Shown: piece by piece, positions 1 to 8,768 of the stretch | How positions within the stretch are numbered: position 1 is the first letter of the stretch | Layout: each line of letters begins with the position of its first letter | DNA from: an uncultured Eubacterium sp. | GTDB taxonomy: Bacteria > Bacillota > Clostridia > Lachnospirales > Lachnospiraceae | Length of the DNA stretch: 37,703 nt | Direction: 5' to 3' | Assembly: GCA_910584645.1 (NCBI GenBank) | Contig: CAJUAU010000027.1 | Coordinates: 1-37,703, forward strand | The notes under the pieces: model-generated | Databases searched by the model: none | What the model was told of the DNA's origin: nothing | Seen by the model: the letters and a program-made list of their open reading frames with translations, nothing else | Position numbers and translations under genes: made by a program

Positions 1-512
1 GGATTATAATCCACACTGGTAGCATAAAGGTCAAGCACCTGCCGGTACATCACTTTTTCCGATGAGCGGATATCTCGAATACGGTCTAATAGTTCCTTCC
101 AGTAATTACCGCCACCCAGATTCTTTAATCGCTCATCGTCCATAGTAAAGCCCTTTATCATATATTCTTTCAGACGTTCTGTCGCCCAACGCCGAAAATT
201 CGTCGCTATTCTGGATTTCACTCTATAACCAAGAGAGATAATCATATCAAGATTATAGTAGGGCATTTCCCGTGAAACTTCGCGATTTCCTTCCTTGCGA
301 ACCTGTCGGAATCTCCGACAGGTTGAGTTTTCATCTAACTCAAATTCTTCATATATATGTGCGATATGCTCTACAACATTTGTTCGCGACGTTTGGAACA
401 AATCCGCCATTTGCTGTTGTGTCAACCACACTGTTTCATCCTGTATTTTAACTTCAATCTTTGTCAAACCGTCTTCGGATTGATATATAAGTATTTCGCC
501 ACAATTATCCAC
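1..512 (-). CDS. rhuM: RhuM family protein (partial, runs off left edge)
   Basis: Reading leftward from a GTG at 510-512, the frame stays open to the window edge (170 codons visible). The start is chosen because GGAGG (521-525 on the complement) lies about 8 nt upstream. The product begins DNCGEILIYQSEDG and continues TVWLTQQQMADLFQTSRTNV, then YYNLDMIISLGYRVKS and FRRWATERLKEYM. These are hallmarks of the RhuM (virulence-protein/Fic-associated) family, in which a KilA-N/Bro-N-like helix-turn-helix region precedes a conserved YNLDxIISxGYRV block. The biochemical function of the family is unsettled. RhuM genes were first noted inside type I restriction loci and are common in defence islands. 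The gene abuts a broken DUF4062 fragment, so the left edge of the window is accessory DNA. The C-terminus is not visible. Confidence 0.85.
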   Translation of the reverse strand, partial: MDNCGEILIYQSEDGLTKIEVKIQDETVWLTQQQMADLFQTSRTNVVEHIAHIYEEFELDENSTCRRFRQVRKEGNREVSREMPYYNLDMIISLGYRVKSRIATNFRRWATERLKEYMIKGFTMDDERLKNLGGGNYWKELLDRIRDIRSSEKVMYRQVLDLYATSVDYN

Positions 513-580
513 TTATAGCTCCTCCATTTTCACTTCTTTAAACATACGTTTGAATTCTCTGATATATTGCTTCAGGAATG

Positions 581-739
581 TTATCGAATTTCCTCATATT
601 TTTGGGTGGGAATAAAAATAGGCCAGGTTGGGTTCGGGTAAATGGTAATGAGATCTTCATCCGCTGCGCTAAACATTTCCATACCAATAGGAAACTGATA
701 CATAGCAAGAATTGTATCTTGAACTTGTTTTCTTTCATA
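581..739 (-). pseudogene. DUF4062 protein fragment
   Basis: A 52-codon stretch without its own start codon follows directly after an in-frame TAG (740-742). It reads YERKQVQDTILAMYQFPIG and then MEMFSAADED. This closely resembles the N-terminal part of DUF4062 proteins (EER...V..AI....PIGMEMF.A.DE), which are often N-terminal sensor-like domains of NTPase or TIR-type defence proteins. After AADED the sequence departs from the family and stops at 581. It therefore looks like a decayed internal fragment, truncated at both ends, and not a working gene. The assignment rests on pattern memory of the family. Confidence 0.55.
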
Positions 740-877
740 CTAACTCTTTGTTTCCCCACACCTCACATCAACCACCGCCGAAACCTCAAAATACTTCTCC
801 ATCCTCTCAGTCCGATTCCCTTCCTCATCCTCCTCAAACACAAAATGCCTATAAAACTGCTGAAAACAAAGTACTTC
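740..877 (-). other. Open tail of an unrecognised coding sequence
   Basis: Between the rRNA methyltransferase stop and the DUF4062 fragment the minus strand holds an open frame ending at the TAG at 740-742. It reads ...RHFVFEEDEEGNRTERMEK then YFEVSAVVDVRCGETKS. The codon pattern (many GAG/GAT/AAG, no rare runs) looks protein-coding, but it is out of frame with the methyltransferase and has no credible start of its own. It may be the C-terminus of a gene whose 5' part was deleted. I do not recognise the family. Together with the DUF4062 fragment it accounts for the 364-bp stretch from 513 to 876, in which I see nothing else. Confidence 0.3.
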
Positions 878-2334
878 TAGATATGTTTCCTTTGTATTTC
901 CACCACACATTCTGTATGTCCTCCCTGCCCGAACATATCGCACGCTCTTACCTTTCTCACCTCATACCCTTTTTCCCCCAGCAGCTTCACATCCCGCGCC
1001 AGCGTCGCTGGATCGCAGCTCACATAGACGATTTTCTCCGGCGCCATCTTCACGATGGTGTCCAGCAGCACACCGTCACAGCCCTTTCTCGGTGGATCCA
1101 CCACAACCACATCCGCCAGAGTTGACATCTTTTCTGTTTCACTCTCCGCTTCGTTCCCTTCTTCACCTGGGAGATTCCGGACGCCTCCCAGCTCTTCTGC
1201 CAGCCTTGGAACGACTTCCTCGGCGGCGCCGCAGAAAAACTCTGCATTGTGGATTCCGTTCAGGCGGGCATTTTCCCTGGCATTTTTAATTGCCTCCGGA
1301 ACGATCTCCACCCCGTATACCTTTTTTGCATTTTGTGCCAGAAACAGAGAGATCGTCCCGATCCCACAGTAGAGATCCCACACCACTTCCTCTCCAGTTA
1401 AACTGGCAAACTCCAGAGCGGTCTGGTAAAGTTTTTCCGTCTGTACCGGGTTGACCTGATAAAAGGACTGGGGAGAAATATGATAAGAAATCTCACCGAT
1501 CCTGTCCTCGATATACTCCTGTCCCCAGATGAGCTGCATCTTCTTCCCAAGTATAACATTGGTCTGGTCGGTATTTATATTTAGCAAAATACCTGTCATT
1601 CCCGGAATTCCACTCAGTTTTTCTATTAAGGTTCTCTGCAGGTCCCCGCTGATGCGGCGGCCGTTTATGACAAGGCATACCATGATCTGACCCGTAGTAT
1701 AGGCGCGCCGGATGTAGATATGGCGGACCAGGCCTCTATGGCTGGCTTCATCATAGGCTGTCACATGCTGTTCCTGCATCCAGAAAAGCACCGTCTCCAA
1801 AATTTCTTTCATGCAGGGATGCTGGATCGCACAATCTGTCACCGGGATAATACTGTGGGTGCGCCCTGCATAGAACCCCGCCACCGGGCGGGGCGTACCG
1901 CTTTCATCTTTTTGCATCCTGACGGGAAACTGCGCCTTATTCCGGTAATGCCATGGCATTTCCATGCCTATGGCCGGCAGCCACTCCACCTTTTCTTCAC
2001 TCACTCCACCGATCCTCACCAGGCAGTCCCTGACTTTTTTCTCCTTGTAGTCCAGCTGTTTTTCGTATGAAAGATGCTGCAGGGTACAGCCGCCACACTG
2101 TCTTGCCACCGGACATTTGGGTTCCACCCTGCCGGAATCCGAACACTCCAGCACATCCATCATTCTCGCAAAACCATACTTCTTATTACATTTCATTATT
2201 TTCGCACGAATGGTTTCTCCCGGAAGGGCATCTTTGACAAAAAGGGCATAGCCGTCCACATGGCCGATGCCCTCTCCGTTATTACCCAGATCATCTATTT
2301 TTAATGTAATCTCCTGATTCTTCCTTAACTCCAT
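877..2334 (-). CDS. rlmD: 23S rRNA (uracil-C5)-methyltransferase, RlmD/RumA type
   Basis: A SAM-dependent enzyme that methylates a uracil C5 in 23S rRNA (U1939 type; Gram-positive homologues such as RlmCD can modify two sites). The N-terminal TRAM domain covers about residues 1-60. Four cysteines for a 4Fe-4S cluster follow: C74, C80 and C83 (in CPVARQCGGC) and C168 (VTDCAIQ). Then come the SAM motifs FYQVNPVQTEKLY and DLYCGIGTISLFLA, the DPPRKGCDGV motif, and the catalytic cysteine C440 in YVSCDPATL. An acidic loop rich in Glu precedes the DPPRKG motif. The start at 2334 is preferred over an upstream ATG at 2382, because GAGG lies 6 nt before it and the protein then begins exactly at the TRAM domain (485 aa, normal for the family). 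It is transcribed from its own promoter at 2378-2406. Confidence 0.93.
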   Translation of the reverse strand: MELRKNQEITLKIDDLGNNGEGIGHVDGYALFVKDALPGETIRAKIMKCNKKYGFARMMDVLECSDSGRVEPKCPVARQCGGCTLQHLSYEKQLDYKEKKVRDCLVRIGGVSEEKVEWLPAIGMEMPWHYRNKAQFPVRMQKDESGTPRPVAGFYAGRTHSIIPVTDCAIQHPCMKEILETVLFWMQEQHVTAYDEASHRGLVRHIYIRRAYTTGQIMVCLVINGRRISGDLQRTLIEKLSGIPGMTGILLNINTDQTNVILGKKMQLIWGQEYIEDRIGEISYHISPQSFYQVNPVQTEKLYQTALEFASLTGEEVVWDLYCGIGTISLFLAQNAKKVYGVEIVPEAIKNARENARLNGIHNAEFFCGAAEEVVPRLAEELGGVRNLPGEEGNEAESETEKMSTLADVVVVDPPRKGCDGVLLDTIVKMAPEKIVYVSCDPATLARDVKLLGEKGYEVRKVRACDMFGQGGHTECVVEIQRKHI

Positions 2335-2377
2335 ATTCAGCCTCATTTCAACTCTTGTGCATGATACCAACAAAACT

Positions 2378-2406
2378 ATCATACCTTAACCGGCTGTCTA
2401 ATTCAA
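2378..2406 (-). promoter_or_regulatory. Promoter for rlmD
   Basis: On the minus strand, TTGAAT (2401-2406) and TATGAT (2378-2383) are separated by exactly 17 nt. This fits a SigA-type -35/-10 pair and ends about 44 nt upstream of the rlmD start. Confidence 0.55.
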
Positions 2407-2429
2407 TAGCTATTTAAAACAGAATACGT

Positions 2430-3971
2430 TCAATCCTTCTCTTCAATGGAATCGTAATTGTTAGGCATCATGTCGCACACTTCATAATCTTCATAAAACT
2501 CACCGGGGTCGCCTGACAGCATCCGGTTATTTCTATCATATGTATAGCGGGATAACCAATCCTCACCTTTTTGTAAATAGCGCAGGCTGCCTGTGCGGAA
2601 ATCATAAACAGCCGGCATATTTTTCTTCTTTTCTGGATTCTCAAGATACATCAGACATTCGTCCTCTGTCATACTCTCGCAAAATCCCCTGGCCTTAAAA
2701 TAAGCCTTCTTCCTGCAGGGCTGCCTTCCGTAAATACCATCCCATTTCTTGAAAAATAATTTCAGGCGTTCTTTCGGATTAGTAAGGCATTCGTTCAGCT
2801 TATCCTCACACTCAAGCACCGCATCGGGAGTCTGAAACTCTTTACTGAAGACCACCCGGTTCTGGCAGACCTCCCTATTTTTCCCCTCCCCATCGATCAC
2901 CACCTGCATATACAGACGGTTTTCACGGACAAAACAGGCTTCATATCCGTACGTATGCTCTTTTCCTCCGATGGAACATTTTAACAATCCCCTCTGCTCC
3001 AGCAATTTCCTCAGTTCCCCCTCAGTAACAAAACAAGAACTTCTATTTTCCCTCAGATCGTACTGCCATATTTCTCTCTTTTCTTCCTTGGTATTCCTCC
3101 AGAATATACTGGTCTCTGAGACCGCAGAAATACCGGAAGAGTATAAACTGTCATAGTTTTCCTCTGATGCCATGGTGGTCATTTCCCCAGTTTCCAAATT
3201 CACACGGACTAATTCCCCTTCCTCACCATCATGCAAAAAGACACTTCCACCCCACAGGATCATCTCCTCCATATCATCTGAAAAACTGTCTGCGCGGAAT
3301 ATTTCCTCCCATACATAACTTCTCTTCTGCATATCATATACACGCGGAAACGTTTCCAGCACATCCTCCTCCGTATACTCTCCCCCCGCAAAGACAATAT
3401 ATCTGCCATCACACTGTACTCCCCGGTGATATATGCCCACATGGCCTATCGACAGGATCATTCCCGGCTCATTTTCAGTTCTCAGGACCATTTCTTCTGC
3501 CGCCTGATCCATTTGAAAACTGTTTTTATTGATCGGAGACCGCCAGACCTCATCCACTACAAAGCGGACCTCCCCATCTCTTTCCCTTTCTGCTTCTTTT
3601 GTATAATACACCCAGTCATTATCGGCATAACAAACCTCATGAATCCTCTTGACGCGGATCTTTCGTTCTGAACCCTTTTCCAGATCCCGTTCCACAAGTC
3701 TTGCATCCTCGGAATAGCAATCCTTGATATAATACAGGTTCCGGTCGCTGCAGTATGTGTATCTGCTATACCCCCCGGTATCCGACACTGCCTGTCCACT
3801 CACCGCGGAAGAAGATACCGCCTTTCCGCTCACCGCAGAGGCGGATACCGCCCCGCCGGAAATACTGTTATCTGCCGAAAGACCGCTGTACTCACCGCCG
3901 CAGCCAGCAAAAAACAGGGCTGCAGCAGTAAGACTAAGGATCACCTTCATGGATTTAAAATGTTTTATCAC
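2430..3971 (-). CDS. Secreted lipoprotein with Val-Ser repeat linker
   Basis: 513 aa with a lipoprotein signal peptide: a basic start (MIKHFKSMK), a hydrophobic core, and a lipobox FAGC with the lipidated cysteine at residue 24. A low-complexity linker of repeated AVSG/AVSS units (about residues 38-65) should hold the globular part away from the membrane. The remainder contains repeated YYxK/WVYYT-type strands (CSDRNLYYIKDCY, NDWVYYTKEAE, RENRLYMQVV), suggesting a beta-propeller-like extracellular domain as in DUF5050 proteins. This is inference, and no catalytic motif is visible. The GTG start follows the stop of the M26 protease with no gap, and the AAGGTG six nt upstream lies inside that gene's end, so the two are probably translationally coupled. 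An alternative ATG lies at 3950. Confidence 0.75.
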   Translation of the reverse strand: MIKHFKSMKVILSLTAAALFFAGCGGEYSGLSADNSISGGAVSASAVSGKAVSSSAVSGQAVSDTGGYSRYTYCSDRNLYYIKDCYSEDARLVERDLEKGSERKIRVKRIHEVCYADNDWVYYTKEAERERDGEVRFVVDEVWRSPINKNSFQMDQAAEEMVLRTENEPGMILSIGHVGIYHRGVQCDGRYIVFAGGEYTEEDVLETFPRVYDMQKRSYVWEEIFRADSFSDDMEEMILWGGSVFLHDGEEGELVRVNLETGEMTTMASEENYDSLYSSGISAVSETSIFWRNTKEEKREIWQYDLRENRSSCFVTEGELRKLLEQRGLLKCSIGGKEHTYGYEACFVRENRLYMQVVIDGEGKNREVCQNRVVFSKEFQTPDAVLECEDKLNECLTNPKERLKLFFKKWDGIYGRQPCRKKAYFKARGFCESMTEDECLMYLENPEKKKNMPAVYDFRTGSLRYLQKGEDWLSRYTYDRNNRMLSGDPGEFYEDYEVCDMMPNNYDSIEEKD

Positions 3972-6900
3972 TTATTTCACCTTCACTTTGATCTTCTTGG
4001 AAAGACCATTCCATGCCACACAATAAATGTAACATGTTCCACGTCTGCCGCCAGTAACGGTTCCCTTTTTTGAAACCTTTGCAATGGATGGATCTGCAGA
4101 GATATAGCGTACCTTTTTACTGGCTTTATTCAACTTTTTACCCGTTGCCTTTACTTTCAGCTTTATCTTTTTGCCAGATTTCACGCTTACAATTGACCGC
4201 TTAATCTTCAATTTCACGGGATCGCTGTACTTTCCACCCTTTGTCATACTATAGGCAGGGAGAGATTTTGTCAATGCCACCCGCTTCCCGTCAATAACTT
4301 TATAAGCCATCACATAATATCTATACTGTGTTCCCTTTTTCAAACCTGTTCGTTTCCATCTGAGAACCTTTTTACTCACCGTCCGCAGACATTTATATTT
4401 GCCATTGGCTTTTGCCCCGTATATATAATATCCATCCGCCGACTTGACCGAATTCCAGCGAATGATCTGTGACTTTTTAGACGCGGATACTCTGGCTATA
4501 AGCAGTTCGGACTTGAGGGCTCCCCCATCCAAAATGCTGTCGTCATCCTCATCCAGCAGAAGATCATCATTATCTGATATAGCAGGAGCCGTTGCTGCTG
4601 GTGGCTGGACTGGCGGTTTGCCAGACGGTGTTATGGTTGGCTCCACACCTGGCTTTTCCGTCACACCAGGTGTTACCTCTGGTATCACTCCTGGCTTTTC
4701 TGTCACTCCAGGCGTTACTTCTGGTGTCACTCCTGGCGTTGACGTCGGTGCCGCTGTTGGTTTTACCCCTGGTGTCGATGTTGGCGCTGCTGTTGGTTTC
4801 ACCTCTGGCGTCACCCCTGGCTTTTCTGTCACTCCAGGCGTTACTTCTGGTGTCACTCCTGGCGTTGACGTCGGTGCTGCTGTTGGTTTTACCCCTGGTG
4901 TCGGTGTTGGTGCTGCTGTTGGTTTCACCTCTGGCGTCACCCCTGGCTTTTCTGTCACACCAGGCGTTACTTCTGGTGTCACTCCTGGTGTTGGCGTCGG
5001 TGCTGCCGTTGGTGTTACCCCTGGTGTCGATGTTGGCGCTGCCGTCGGCTTTACTTCTGGTGTCGATGTTGGCGCTGCTGTTGGTTTCACCTCTGGCGTT
5101 ACATCTGGCGTTGCCACTGGTGTCGACGTCGGTGCTGCTGTCGGTTTTACTTCTGGTGTCGATGTTGGCGCTGCCGTCGGCTTTACTTCCGGCGTCGCTG
5201 TCGGCTCCGCGGGTTCCTGGCCATCACCATAGATGGATTCCTGAAAATCCTTTGTCTGGAATAAATACGCCCGGAATATCTGTGCTTTTAGCTGCTCAAC
5301 CTGGGTAGCCTGTGCCCGGATATTATTGAATCCGTCCGAGGTTACATTAACATTGACTAAGTCACTCTCCACAGCCTCTTTCATAAGCTGCTGCAAGACA
5401 GCAAAGTTCTTAATAGTTACTGTTTGATTTTTCCACTGAATGGTCACAGGTTTTAACTCTTTCACTTTATCTATTCTTTTCTGGAACATCGCCTTTTTGA
5501 AATCCGCCATTGTTCCATAAGTACTGCCAAAGATTTTTTTCAAAATATAAGTATCAGACAAAATAGTCTGGTCTGACTGGGCTGCAGCTTTAAACTGATT
5601 GGAAATATAAGGAACCATGCCCTCATAATATCCGTATTCAGCCAGAAGCTCAAATGCCTGCCGGCGTATCATAACATCACCACTGACGCCGGTATCATTT
5701 TGTACTCCGGCATAATTGGCGCTGAACAACTGTACAACATAGTAGCCATTGCTTGCTATAGTTCCTGTCGTTTTTGTTCCATTCACCTCATAGCGGGATA
5801 CGATAATGCTGTTTTGGATCAGATCGTCGATGTTATTCAAGCCTTTTGCCTCATCAAGGGTCAGCTCCCTCACAGAATCCAGATTGTGTTTGGATCCGGC
5901 ATCTCCCTGATTGCTTCTCTGATTTGTATCCTCAATCTGTTCCAGTTTATGGAACCACTTCTTCTTTTCTTCCGGTGTCTTAGAGAACATAATATCTGCC
6001 TCTGCATAATCCAGTGTATAGACGACATCCAGAAGACCGCTCATATAGGACTGCAGGTCTTTTTCGTCCTGAAAACGGTCTGGCACTGCATTGTGGAATC
6101 TTTCATTATATGTCTGGCGGTCGTAGATCAGATTCAGGTTAAAGGCAGGTGGATCGTTTAATTCATAAGGTTCAAACATTCCCCTGGTATATACTTCTGC
6201 CTGCATCCCGTCTCTTATGCCATGCTGGTTCAACATAACAGGAGAGACCAGAAGATGCGTTAATTCATGGGCATAGGTGGCAAGCCCCCGCTCCGTCAAT
6301 GCCTTTGAAAGATAATAGCGGACACCAGTACCAGCTGCCATGCCATCTGAGAACATAAAATTATCATATAGATTCAGGGGTGTAAAAAATTCCCTGACAC
6401 CTATGGAGGCTTTTTCACCAAATTTAGCTGACCACTCTGCCTGGGCACTGGTTGTCGTATCCGAATAGATCCGCAGACTGTCCAGAACAATCCGGTTTGA
6501 AGTGAGCTGTCCCCGGTTCTCTGGTTTTGTGATCCGGCGCCAGAGATCAATAAATGCCTTCTGCTGACCGGCATTTTTTTTCAGATCTTCCCGGAACTCC
6601 TCCCGCTTTACTGCATATTGTGCAGGATCGGAAACTTTTAAACTCCTGTCCACATAACAATCCACGATTCCAAAGGTGATCGTGGCAGAATTCGCAATAA
6701 CATAAATGCTGTCCTCCGATACGTTAAGCAGAGGAAGAATATAGGATTGCAGCACCGTGTCATTATATAATCTGCTGTACAGCCCGGCACCCGCCGCCGG
6801 ATCCGTTGCGGAATCATCCACAATACATGCATGGCTCTCCTGCAGAAGCCACTCATCCAGCGTCATATCCGGTATCCATTTCTGTCTGTTTTCTTCCAGA

Positions 6901-7577
6901 AAGGCGCCAAGATTCATGGAACCAGTGACATCCCAGAATAGTTTATTATCGCCAAATACTTTGTTACTATTGGATACTTTTAACGTATCTCCCCCCGCAC
7001 CGCCAATCTTGATCAACCAGCTCAGAATATCTGTCGAAATCCCATAGGTACCCGGCTCGTAGAGAAGAACATCCCGGATATTTTTCTCTCCCATATTAAA
7101 ATTATACAACCGCTCTATGTACGTGAGCCCCAGCAACAGTTTCTCTTTATTCTGCAATATCTTTTCTGTAAGAAAGGTACTGTCCTGGTTCTGGGCACCA
7201 GTGCTACTATCCACTATCCTCTGGATGATCTGTCCAATCTCTCCCTGAACTTTTTCAAACGCTTCTCCGTAAGATACAACTTTCACGTTATCCAGGTTCA
7301 GCTCCAGGACCGCCTCTTCATCTGTGATCTCCGTAATATTTCTTCCATCCCGTTTTGAGATCTCCAGTTTCTTATTCAGCTTATCTGCCATCGTATACCG
7401 GGAAGGAGCGAGAAAACCAGCTATTTTTTCATCCTTGTAATAATCCACCGCCTTCAAAGCCGCTTCCGTGTTCTGGCTTACCGTTTCTCCCAGACTGGCC
7501 GCAGAAGAGATAAAAGAAGGAAATATAATCCCCATCATCATAATCATCGCCATAACTACAATTCTTATTTTTTTCAT
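3972..7577 (-). CDS. M26-like zinc metalloprotease with Pro/Thr repeats, Fn3 and Big2-like domains
   Basis: 1201 aa, secreted. The signal peptide is at residues 1-27 (MKKIRIVVMAMIMMMGIIF... SSAAS). The zinc site HELTH is at residues 437-441, followed by the third ligand in GMQAEVYTRG. This matches the HExxH...AELYARG layout of M26 (IgA1/Zmp-type) metallopeptidases, so the protein probably cleaves host glycoproteins at the cell surface. Residues about 783-995 are a Pro/Thr/Val repeat stalk (units such as TPEVKPTAAPTS and TPGVTEKPGV). Then come an acidic linker (DEDDD), an Fn3 domain (about 1024-1105, WNSVKSADGYYIYG) and a C-terminal Big2-like, very lysine-rich module. No LPxTG sorting signal is present, so the basic C-terminus may mediate wall binding. 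The GGAGGAGGATGG just before the ATG is a strong ribosome binding site. The substrate is unknown. Confidence 0.82.
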   Translation of the reverse strand: MKKIRIVVMAMIMMMGIIFPSFISSAASLGETVSQNTEAALKAVDYYKDEKIAGFLAPSRYTMADKLNKKLEISKRDGRNITEITDEEAVLELNLDNVKVVSYGEAFEKVQGEIGQIIQRIVDSSTGAQNQDSTFLTEKILQNKEKLLLGLTYIERLYNFNMGEKNIRDVLLYEPGTYGISTDILSWLIKIGGAGGDTLKVSNSNKVFGDNKLFWDVTGSMNLGAFLEENRQKWIPDMTLDEWLLQESHACIVDDSATDPAAGAGLYSRLYNDTVLQSYILPLLNVSEDSIYVIANSATITFGIVDCYVDRSLKVSDPAQYAVKREEFREDLKKNAGQQKAFIDLWRRITKPENRGQLTSNRIVLDSLRIYSDTTTSAQAEWSAKFGEKASIGVREFFTPLNLYDNFMFSDGMAAGTGVRYYLSKALTERGLATYAHELTHLLVSPVMLNQHGIRDGMQAEVYTRGMFEPYELNDPPAFNLNLIYDRQTYNERFHNAVPDRFQDEKDLQSYMSGLLDVVYTLDYAEADIMFSKTPEEKKKWFHKLEQIEDTNQRSNQGDAGSKHNLDSVRELTLDEAKGLNNIDDLIQNSIIVSRYEVNGTKTTGTIASNGYYVVQLFSANYAGVQNDTGVSGDVMIRRQAFELLAEYGYYEGMVPYISNQFKAAAQSDQTILSDTYILKKIFGSTYGTMADFKKAMFQKRIDKVKELKPVTIQWKNQTVTIKNFAVLQQLMKEAVESDLVNVNVTSDGFNNIRAQATQVEQLKAQIFRAYLFQTKDFQESIYGDGQEPAEPTATPEVKPTAAPTSTPEVKPTAAPTSTPVATPDVTPEVKPTAAPTSTPEVKPTAAPTSTPGVTPTAAPTPTPGVTPEVTPGVTEKPGVTPEVKPTAAPTPTPGVKPTAAPTSTPGVTPEVTPGVTEKPGVTPEVKPTAAPTSTPGVKPTAAPTSTPGVTPEVTPGVTEKPGVIPEVTPGVTEKPGVEPTITPSGKPPVQPPAATAPAISDNDDLLLDEDDDSILDGGALKSELLIARVSASKKSQIIRWNSVKSADGYYIYGAKANGKYKCLRTVSKKVLRWKRTGLKKGTQYRYYVMAYKVIDGKRVALTKSLPAYSMTKGGKYSDPVKLKIKRSIVSVKSGKKIKLKVKATGKKLNKASKKVRYISADPSIAKVSKKGTVTGGRRGTCYIYCVAWNGLSKKIKVKVK
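4640..5215 (-). repeat. Tandem repeat encoding the Pro/Thr stalk
   Basis: A dense in-frame tandem repeat lies within the M26 protease. A higher-order unit of exactly 126 bp (42 codons) recurs: the same block starts at 4699, 4825 and 4951. It is built from smaller units encoding TPGV/TPEV and KPTAAPT. All units are multiples of 3 bp, so copy-number change would alter stalk length without frameshift. The antisense frame is also open, which creates a long shadow frame on the plus strand. Confidence 0.9.
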
Positions 7578-7627
7578 CCGCCATCCTCCTCCATTTTTAG
7601 ATCGATGCCATTTTGGTACTTTAATTC

Positions 7628-7633
7628 ATTATA
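7628..7633 (-). promoter_or_regulatory. -10 element upstream of the M26 protease
   Basis: A perfect TATAAT on the minus strand lies about 50 nt upstream of the protease start, preceded by GTG. No good -35 is visible at 16-18 nt. It lies between the protease and the upstream terminator, so the protease and lipoprotein form their own transcription unit. Confidence 0.5.
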
Positions 7634-7711
7634 CACTAAAGTCCTGGCAGATGGCTACAAAATTATTTATTATCTTTTTATGAATTATTAAATAAAAGCT
7701 TTAAAAATAAA

Positions 7712-7751
7712 CCTCAAAACAAAAGTCCGTTAAAAAACAGATGTTTTGAGG
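7712..7751 (-). terminator. Intrinsic terminator after yhaM
   Basis: A perfect 10-bp inverted repeat (CCTCAAAACA at 7712-7721, TGTTTTGAGG at 7742-7751) has a 20-nt loop. On the minus strand it is followed by TTTATTTTT, consistent with termination of the Fn3-protein/yhaM transcript. T-rich sequence on the other side could allow bidirectional function. Confidence 0.7.
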
Positions 7752-7796
7752 TCTCATTTATTTTTTACTATTTCTTTAAAGCTCAGATCGCAACGA

Positions 7797-8747
7797 TCAC
7801 AGCCCGCCTTCAGAAGTCTGCCTCAGGTTACTCTCAAACATGCGGTTAAAGCCAAGCCATTCCATGTTATCTTCTGCCTGCCCAAAGATCTCCGTCAGTG
7901 TCTGAAGTTTGGCATCTGCATTGTCCGCGAGATGAAGTGCCATCGCCTCCAAAAGAGCCGGTACTTTGGGGGAACCGAACTCCAGCTTGCCATGATGAGC
8001 CAGAATACAGTGCAGCAGTTCATTTTCCAGCTTTTTAGGAAAACCACTGATCTCTGCGACCGCAGCTGATAACTTCTGGGCCCCGATATAAATATGCCCC
8101 AGGAGCTGTCCCGCATCGGTATAATCATTCCGGGGAAAAGCTGCAATCTCATCGATCTTTCCCATATCATGGAACAATGCCGCGGCGATCAAAAGGTCCC
8201 TGTGGATATTCGGGTACGCTCCAGCAAAATACTCGCACATATTTGTGACGCTGAGTGTGTGCTCCAGAAGCCCGCCCATAAATCCATGGTGGACACTCTT
8301 TGCGGCAGAATGCTTTTTAAATTTCTCCACAAAAACCTTGTCTTCCAGGAAAAATTTCTTTAAAAGCTGGCTGAGATATGGGTTTTTTACACTGCGTATG
8401 TAGGAGAGGATCTGCTCAAACATTTCTCCCACATCCTTTTTGGTGGTGGGGATGTAATCTGCAGGATCGTATTCCCCTTCCTCACTTTTGCGGAGTCTGG
8501 AGATATTCATCTGGATATTTCCCTGAAAGCTGGTCACCAGCCCTTCACAATAGATGTAGTCCATCGCCTCAAAACTGGCAATACCATTATTCAGCTCCCA
8601 GATCTTGGCATCTGCAGTCCCGGTCTTATCCTGAAGGATCAGGGAATAATACGTCTTTCCCGCCTTAGTCTTCAGGATCTGCTTTGATTTACACAGATAC
8701 GTCCCTGTCAGTTTTTGTCCTTCCCGGTAATCCTTTAAATAATACAT
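7797..8747 (-). CDS. yhaM: 3'-5' exoribonuclease YhaM family
   Basis: 316 aa, the usual length for YhaM/CbfI. The N-terminal OB fold (about residues 10-90, with KTYYSLILQDKTG) binds nucleic acid. An HD domain (about 155-300) follows, with ligands H163 (LLEHTLSV) and H193-D194 (LFHDMGK) and a later conserved histidine pair (CILAHHGKLEFGSP). The B. subtilis homologue is a cytoplasmic Mn-dependent 3'-5' exoribonuclease that trims RNA and some DNA ends. The gene lies 21 nt downstream of the Fn3-domain secreted protein in the same direction, with AAAGGGG before the ATG, so the two probably share a transcript that ends at the hairpin 7712-7751. Confidence 0.9.
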   Translation of the reverse strand: MYYLKDYREGQKLTGTYLCKSKQILKTKAGKTYYSLILQDKTGTADAKIWELNNGIASFEAMDYIYCEGLVTSFQGNIQMNISRLRKSEEGEYDPADYIPTTKKDVGEMFEQILSYIRSVKNPYLSQLLKKFFLEDKVFVEKFKKHSAAKSVHHGFMGGLLEHTLSVTNMCEYFAGAYPNIHRDLLIAAALFHDMGKIDEIAAFPRNDYTDAGQLLGHIYIGAQKLSAAVAEISGFPKKLENELLHCILAHHGKLEFGSPKVPALLEAMALHLADNADAKLQTLTEIFGQAEDNMEWLGFNRMFESNLRQTSEGGL

Positions 8748-8768
8748 CTCAATCCCCTTTAAGCCTTT

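Noticed and set aside
578..880. Plus-strand frame of about 100 codons in the left accessory region
   Set aside because: Codon content is random-like, there is no ribosome binding site, and the minus strand carries recognisable DUF4062 sequence across it.
2335..2382. Longer N-terminus of the RlmD-type methyltransferase from ATG 2382
   Set aside because: It would place the start inside the promoter -10 region (2378-2383), and the added residues do not belong to the TRAM domain.
4699..5077. Regularly spaced repeats resembling a CRISPR array
   Set aside because: The units are contiguous, in frame, multiples of 3 bp and encode Pro/Thr peptides; there are no unique spacers and no cas genes.
4444..5232. 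Long plus-strand open frame with GVTPGV/VGAAVGF repeats
   Set aside because: It is the antisense shadow of the tandem repeat in the M26 protease; the repeat period keeps several frames open. It has no ribosome binding site.
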